A stretch of DNA of 64,000 bases from SIG603 sp964370775 (GTDB lineage Bacteria; Bacillota; Clostridia; Oscillospirales; Acutalibacteraceae), in assembly GCA_964370775.1 (NCBI GenBank), contig CAYJKT010000010.1, positions 1 through 64,000 on the forward strand, given 5' to 3'. Below the pieces are notes generated by a model. It was not told where the DNA came from, searched no databases, and saw nothing but the letters and a program-made list of their open reading frames with translations. A program made the position numbers and the translations under genes. This document shows, piece after piece, positions 60,196 through 64,000 of this stretch (the first letter of the stretch is position 1; every line of letters starts with the position of its first letter).

Positions 60196-61270
60196 AAATG
60201 AGCTTTTAAAGCTTGTTAAAACTAAGCGATTATGGTTGCTTGTACTGCCGATTATAGGCATTGTATTAACCATTATATCTCAAAACAATGTAGAGTTTGC
60301 AGAGTTTTATGCTACTGAAATTTTTCCCATATTATCAAGAATTTTTGGTACTATCTTAGGGTATGTTCCTTTTTCTGTAGGGGAGATACTTTTGGTTTCG
60401 CTTGTGTTTTTTACACTATTTTATGTTATTTTTGCGATAATTCAAAGTGTGAAAAAGCGAAAAATAAAATACATAAAAAACTTTGTTTTAAACTATATAG
60501 CGATAGCTTCGGTAGCTTATTTCTTATTTGTAATTAATTGTGGAATAAATTATAATCGTTATAGTTTTACATATTATTACGGAATAGAAGAAGCAAGTTT
60601 TACACCAGAGCAACTAAAAGATATGTGCATAGACCTAATAAGCACTGGTGCTGAGATTAGGGTAGGTATGGCAGACGCTGATTTTGACATTGATATTAAC
60701 GAGCTATCTCACAAAACTCAAGAAGATTTTGCTGTTTTTACAGAGAATTACGGATTTGATGAAAAGATAAATAGTCCTGCTAAACCAGTTGCTTTGTCGC
60801 ATTCAATGTCTTACACAAAAATAACTGGTGTATATTTTCCGTGGACTTATGAAGCAAATATAAACGCAGACATCACACCATATACCATACCTTTTACAAT
60901 GCTTCACGAATATGCTCACCAAATTGGTTTTATGAGCGAGAACGAAGCTAACTTTATTGCGTGGCTATCTGGTAAAAATAGTGATGATGATTTAATAAAA
61001 TACAGTGCGTATCTTATGGCGTCAACATACTCTATGAACTCATTATACAAGGTGGACAGAGATTTATATGTAGAGGCATATCAGTATTATTCAGAGGAAC
61101 AAAGAAAAGATTTAGACGAAAATAATGCTTACTGGGATAGCTTTGATACTCCTGTAGCTGAAACAGCAGAGAAGATAAACGATACCTATTTGAAATCAAA
61201 TGGGGTAGAGGACGGCGTTGTTAGCTATGGCATGGTAACTGAGTTATTACTGTATGATTATTATAAATAG
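60179..61270 (+). CDS. DUF3810 membrane metalloprotease-like protein
   Basis: A 363-residue protein with three N-terminal membrane segments (LWLLVLPIIGIVLTII, VGEILLVSLVFFTLFYVIF, NYIAIASVAYFLFVI) and an extracytoplasmic domain with the zinc-protease motif HEYAHQIGFMSENEANF (near residue 243), in which the downstream glutamate is a likely third ligand. DUF3810 is uncharacterised. The TTG start at 60179 overlaps the deaminase end and has only a weak SD, so the exact start is uncertain. Confidence 0.82.
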   Translation: MRTTIKNELLKLVKTKRLWLLVLPIIGIVLTIISQNNVEFAEFYATEIFPILSRIFGTILGYVPFSVGEILLVSLVFFTLFYVIFAIIQSVKKRKIKYIKNFVLNYIAIASVAYFLFVINCGINYNRYSFTYYYGIEEASFTPEQLKDMCIDLISTGAEIRVGMADADFDIDINELSHKTQEDFAVFTENYGFDEKINSPAKPVALSHSMSYTKITGVYFPWTYEANINADITPYTIPFTMLHEYAHQIGFMSENEANFIAWLSGKNSDDDLIKYSAYLMASTYSMNSLYKVDRDLYVEAYQYYSEEQRKDLDENNAYWDSFDTPVAETAEKINDTYLKSNGVEDGVVSYGMVTELLLYDYYK

Positions 61271-61284
61271 AAAAGAGGTATAAA

Positions 61285-63768
61285 ATGAACAGAGAATACA
61301 ATTTTAATTTTGACTGGAAATTTTGCGACCATGATACCGAGGGTAAAAACTTTGACAGGTTTGCAGGCGAGAGATACAAAGAGCCTCAATGGGTAAAGGC
61401 TGGGAACAACGGCTTAGCTATCACTAATTTTGATGACAGCAGTTGGGTTGATGTAAATTTACCACACGATTTTGTTATTGAGAGATGTGAGTTCACACCA
61501 GATGAATCTGACTCAGTAGGTGCGTTAAGAAAAGGAAAAGCATGGTACAGAAAGACTTTTAAATTACCGAATGAAGCGAAAAATAAGCGTGTGTTTATTC
61601 GTTTTGACGGTGTGTTTAGAGACAGCCAAGTTTGGTGTAACGGACACTTTATAGGTAGACATCTAGGTGGATATTTAGGTTTTACTTATGAGTTAACAGA
61701 GGTGCTAAAACAAGACGATGACAATACTATTGCTGTGTTTGCAGATGCTACTGGTTATGAGGGTTGGTGGTATGAGGGTGGCGGAATTTACAGAGATGTG
61801 TTTTTAACTGCTACTGATAAAATCAGAGTAACAGAAAATGGCGTTTTTGTTAAACCTTTTAATATTGATACCATTAACAAGACAGCTGACTTAGAAGTTC
61901 AGATTGAGATTGACAGCAATTATTTTACAGAGAAATCTTGTGAGTACAGCATAGAAATATTAGACGACACACAAAAATCAGTTGCTTTTTTAAGTCAAAA
62001 GTTAAACGCTTTACCACTTGCGTTAACCATTACAAAAGATATTGTTAAGCTAGAAAATGTAAAGCTATGGGATATAGAAAATCCTGTGCAGTATTCTGCA
62101 AAAGTTACCGTGGTATCAGAAAACGACAAAGACGAGTTTGTGCAAAAATTTGGTGTAAGAGAATTTGCGTACAATGCTAAAGACGGTCTTAAACTAAATG
62201 GAAAAACTATCACACTAAACGGTGTGTGTGGGCATGATGATTTAGCTGGAGTTGGTACTGCACTAAACAGAGCGACCATGGAGTACAAGATAAAAACACT
62301 GCAATCTATGGGTTGTAATTCTTATCGTTGTTCACACAATCCACCATCACCAGTATTTTTAGATTTATGCGACGAATTAGGCTTTATTGTAATGGACGAG
62401 CACAGATTACCTGGTACATCTACTGAGTGCATTGACGATTTTAAATCGCTAATTAAAAGAGACAGAAATCATCCGTCTATAATTTTTTATTCTATGGGCA
62501 ATGAGGAAATGGGTATTCAAGATAACCAAGTAGGTATAGACATTTTCTCTAAATTCATAGCAATCGGCGAACAGCTTGATGATAGCAGAGATTTTCTGTT
62601 TGCGATTAACTGCAATGTTGACAACATAATAACTTATTTGCATAACAACGGATATAAAAGACATATTCACGGAGTTAACTATCTAAAACCAAAAGCAGGA
62701 CCTTTACAACACGAGGCTGTGACAGTTCACAATCCTGATTGTTGCTTTGTTAGCACAGAGACTAGCGGTGTTTGTTCCATTCGAGGATATAGCAACGGAC
62801 AAATAGACAGAGCTGGCGTTAGTGAATCTGGCAAAGCGTGTGGAGTTTGGTATAATAAAAAGCACGAGGGCGAGATTACTTGCTATGGAGATTGCGGTCC
62901 GTTTTGGGGCTTAACTCCTGAGGAAGCAATGAAAGAACACGACGGCAGAACAAATTTCTTAGGTCAATACTTATGGACAGGGTTTGATTACAGAGGAGAA
63001 GTTTTCCCTTATGCATACCCTCAAGTTATATCAAGTTTTGGTATTATAGACTTATGTGGTTTTTACAAAGACTGGGCATATTACATGAGAGCATGGTGGA
63101 ATGATGAACCATTACTTCATATTTTCCCTAGCTGGAATTTACCGTTTGATGAGGGAACAGAAGTAAGCGTGTGGGCATTCAGTAATTGCGAAGAAGTAGA
63201 ACTTTTTGTTAATGGTAAATCACAGGGTAGAAAAACACTGGAAAGATTATCTCATTTAGAGTGGGACACTGTGTATGAAAAAGGTGAACTTAAGGCTATT
63301 GGTTATAAAAATGGGGTAGAGGTTTTGAGCAAAACACTAGTTACTAGCGACGAAGAGCATAGTCTTGTGCTTACTGCAAACAAAACAGAAATCACAGCTA
63401 ATCATTCAGATTGTGCTGTTGTTACAGTTGAAGTAGTCGATAAAAACGGCAATTATGTTACCGATTCTACAATCGATGTAGATTTCACTATAACAGGTGG
63501 TGCAGTAATTAAGGGTGTTGGCAACGGCGACCCTATGAGCCATGAACACGACAAACAACCTAAAAGAAAGCTGTTTGCTGGTAAAGCTATGGTGATTGTA
63601 GAGAGTACATTTGAAAACGCTGATATAACATTAGTAGCAACTGCAAACGGTGTGAAATCTGCTGAAATTAATCTGAAATCAGTTCAAGATTTAAGTTCTA
63701 CACAATTCATTTTTGGAACAACAAGTAAAATAATTGGTAATCTTAGAGAGCGTTACATAGATTTATAA
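61285..63768 (+). CDS. Beta-galactosidase, glycoside hydrolase family 2
   Basis: An 827-residue cytoplasmic GH2 enzyme; no signal peptide. The sugar-binding domain (NLPHDFVIER, WYRKTFKLP) is followed by an Ig-like domain and the TIM barrel, with MGCNSYRCSHNPPSP, the acid/base glutamate in SMGNEE (about 406) and a likely nucleophile in STETSG (about 491). A C-terminal DUF4982-type domain (AFSNCEEVELFVNGKSQGR) and a final beta domain follow. It is shorter than LacZ of E. coli and may act on other beta-galactosides. AGAGG precedes ATG. No sugar transporter is adjacent. Confidence 0.9.
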   Translation: MNREYNFNFDWKFCDHDTEGKNFDRFAGERYKEPQWVKAGNNGLAITNFDDSSWVDVNLPHDFVIERCEFTPDESDSVGALRKGKAWYRKTFKLPNEAKNKRVFIRFDGVFRDSQVWCNGHFIGRHLGGYLGFTYELTEVLKQDDDNTIAVFADATGYEGWWYEGGGIYRDVFLTATDKIRVTENGVFVKPFNIDTINKTADLEVQIEIDSNYFTEKSCEYSIEILDDTQKSVAFLSQKLNALPLALTITKDIVKLENVKLWDIENPVQYSAKVTVVSENDKDEFVQKFGVREFAYNAKDGLKLNGKTITLNGVCGHDDLAGVGTALNRATMEYKIKTLQSMGCNSYRCSHNPPSPVFLDLCDELGFIVMDEHRLPGTSTECIDDFKSLIKRDRNHPSIIFYSMGNEEMGIQDNQVGIDIFSKFIAIGEQLDDSRDFLFAINCNVDNIITYLHNNGYKRHIHGVNYLKPKAGPLQHEAVTVHNPDCCFVSTETSGVCSIRGYSNGQIDRAGVSESGKACGVWYNKKHEGEITCYGDCGPFWGLTPEEAMKEHDGRTNFLGQYLWTGFDYRGEVFPYAYPQVISSFGIIDLCGFYKDWAYYMRAWWNDEPLLHIFPSWNLPFDEGTEVSVWAFSNCEEVELFVNGKSQGRKTLERLSHLEWDTVYEKGELKAIGYKNGVEVLSKTLVTSDEEHSLVLTANKTEITANHSDCAVVTVEVVDKNGNYVTDSTIDVDFTITGGAVIKGVGNGDPMSHEHDKQPKRKLFAGKAMVIVESTFENADITLVATANGVKSAEINLKSVQDLSSTQFIFGTTSKIIGNLRERYIDL

Positions 63769-63781
63769 TATCAATGCGAAA

Positions 63782-63813
63782 AAATGTCACTATCAAAAGC
63801 GATAGTGACATTT
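63782..63813. terminator. Terminator between convergent beta-galactosidase and the edge gene
   Basis: AAATGTCACTATC (63782-63794) pairs perfectly with GATAGTGACATTT (63801-63813). On the minus strand it runs into six Ts; the plus side is weaker. Confidence 0.88.
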
Positions 63814-63815
63814 AA

Positions 63816-64000
63816 TTATTTTGTTAGATAATATGCGATTAACGCAACAACGAACATTACTAAAAATCCTAATATCATAAACCCAAGAGTTTTTGAGTAA
63901 CCTTTTGGCTTAATTTCTCCTAGTTTATCAAGTTTAGTGATTATTGGGTGCAACCCAAAATAATAAGTAGGTACTGTTATAAGTAAACCGACAACGGAAT
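63816..64000 (-). CDS. Membrane protein, C-terminal 60 residues (5' part beyond window)
   Basis: The last 60 codons of a minus-strand gene: two hydrophobic segments (SVVGLLITVPTYYFGL and GFMILGFLVMFVVALIAYYL) separated by a charged loop KLDKLGEIKPKG. Nothing identifies the family. The hairpin at 63782-63813 follows it as a terminator. Confidence 0.7.
   Translation of the reverse strand, partial: SVVGLLITVPTYYFGLHPIITKLDKLGEIKPKGYSKTLGFMILGFLVMFVVALIAYYLTK

Noticed and set aside
1..64000. tRNA or rRNA genes, CRISPR arrays, insertion sequences
   Set aside because: None seen. No regularly spaced repeats, no transposase and no cloverleaf-like segments in the intergenic regions. A covariance-model scan would settle small RNAs.

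Overview
The window is chromosomal DNA of an AT-rich, low-GC Gram-positive bacterium of the class Clostridia that makes endospores. The evidence is a complete spoIIIAA-AH operon, sigK, spoIIGA-sigE, a gerW/ytfJ-type gene, a spoVM candidate, and Firmicutes-type gene orders such as scpA-scpB, remA-gmk-rpoZ-priA-def-fmt-rsmB-rlmN-stp-prkC-rsgA-thiN and tig-clpP-clpX-lon-ysxC. Many starts are TTG or GTG behind strong Shine-Dalgarno (SD) sequences. A 10-N gap shows that this is a draft or metagenomic scaffold. Family or genus cannot be fixed from the sequence alone.

Layout. 1-347: the end of a tyrosine integrase facing the 3' end of guaA, which suggests that an integrated element lies to the left of the window. 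348-2560 (minus): guaA and an upstream lipoprotein gene. 2726-3406: sigK. 3557-7560: a large PAS/GGDEF/GAF/GGDEF/EAL c-di-GMP enzyme interrupted by the N gap. 7561-7896: terminators and a cluster of short hairpins. 7897-9609 (minus): an ABC exporter. 9832-14392: spoIIIAA-AH, the channel between mother cell and forespore. 14598-19906: nusB, a TsaD paralogue, xseA, xseB, ispA, an RluA-type pseudouridine synthase and a zinc-dependent phospholipase C-like gene. 19954-20142 (minus): rpmB. 20318-25491: an M50 protease, scpAB, a DUF2953 gene, gerW/ytfJ, a D,D-carboxypeptidase, rluB and a small GNAT-like gene. 25594-38153: a long housekeeping run from yicC to thiN.

38154-38481 holds two genes that are easily missed: a 56-residue cysteine-rich membrane microprotein whose ribosome-binding site lies in a hairpin, and a 28-residue spoVM candidate. 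38565-41037 is accessory in character: a cytidylate-kinase-like gene, a flavodoxin-like gene under an operator-like palindrome, and a RES-domain (toxin-fold) protein. 41209-44992: rplS behind a structured leader, lepB, rbgA, rnhB, yraN and an M19 dipeptidase. 45072-47250: thrC and a metallophosphoesterase. 47372-53772: the protein quality-control block tig-clpP-clpX-lon-ysxC. 53805-57620: a GNAT acetyltransferase, a membrane-anchored unknown, a DUF4317 gene and a MATE exporter. 57617-59135 (minus): sigE and spoIIGA. 59239-63768: a thioesterase, a dCMP-deaminase-like gene, a DUF3810 membrane metalloprotease-like gene and a GH2 beta-galactosidase. At the right edge a membrane-protein gene begins on the minus strand.

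The sporulation genes span the mother-cell pathway: SpoIIGA activates pro-SigE, the SpoIIIA complex forms the engulfed-forespore channel, SpoVM is the coat-anchoring peptide, and pro-SigK drives late mother-cell expression. Intergenic perfect Spo0A-box heptamers precede both the c-di-GMP gene and spoIIIA, a hint that sporulation entry and c-di-GMP turnover could be linked. The observations most worth following up are the microprotein/SpoVM pair with its SD-occluding hairpin, the RES-domain protein, and the integrase at guaA.
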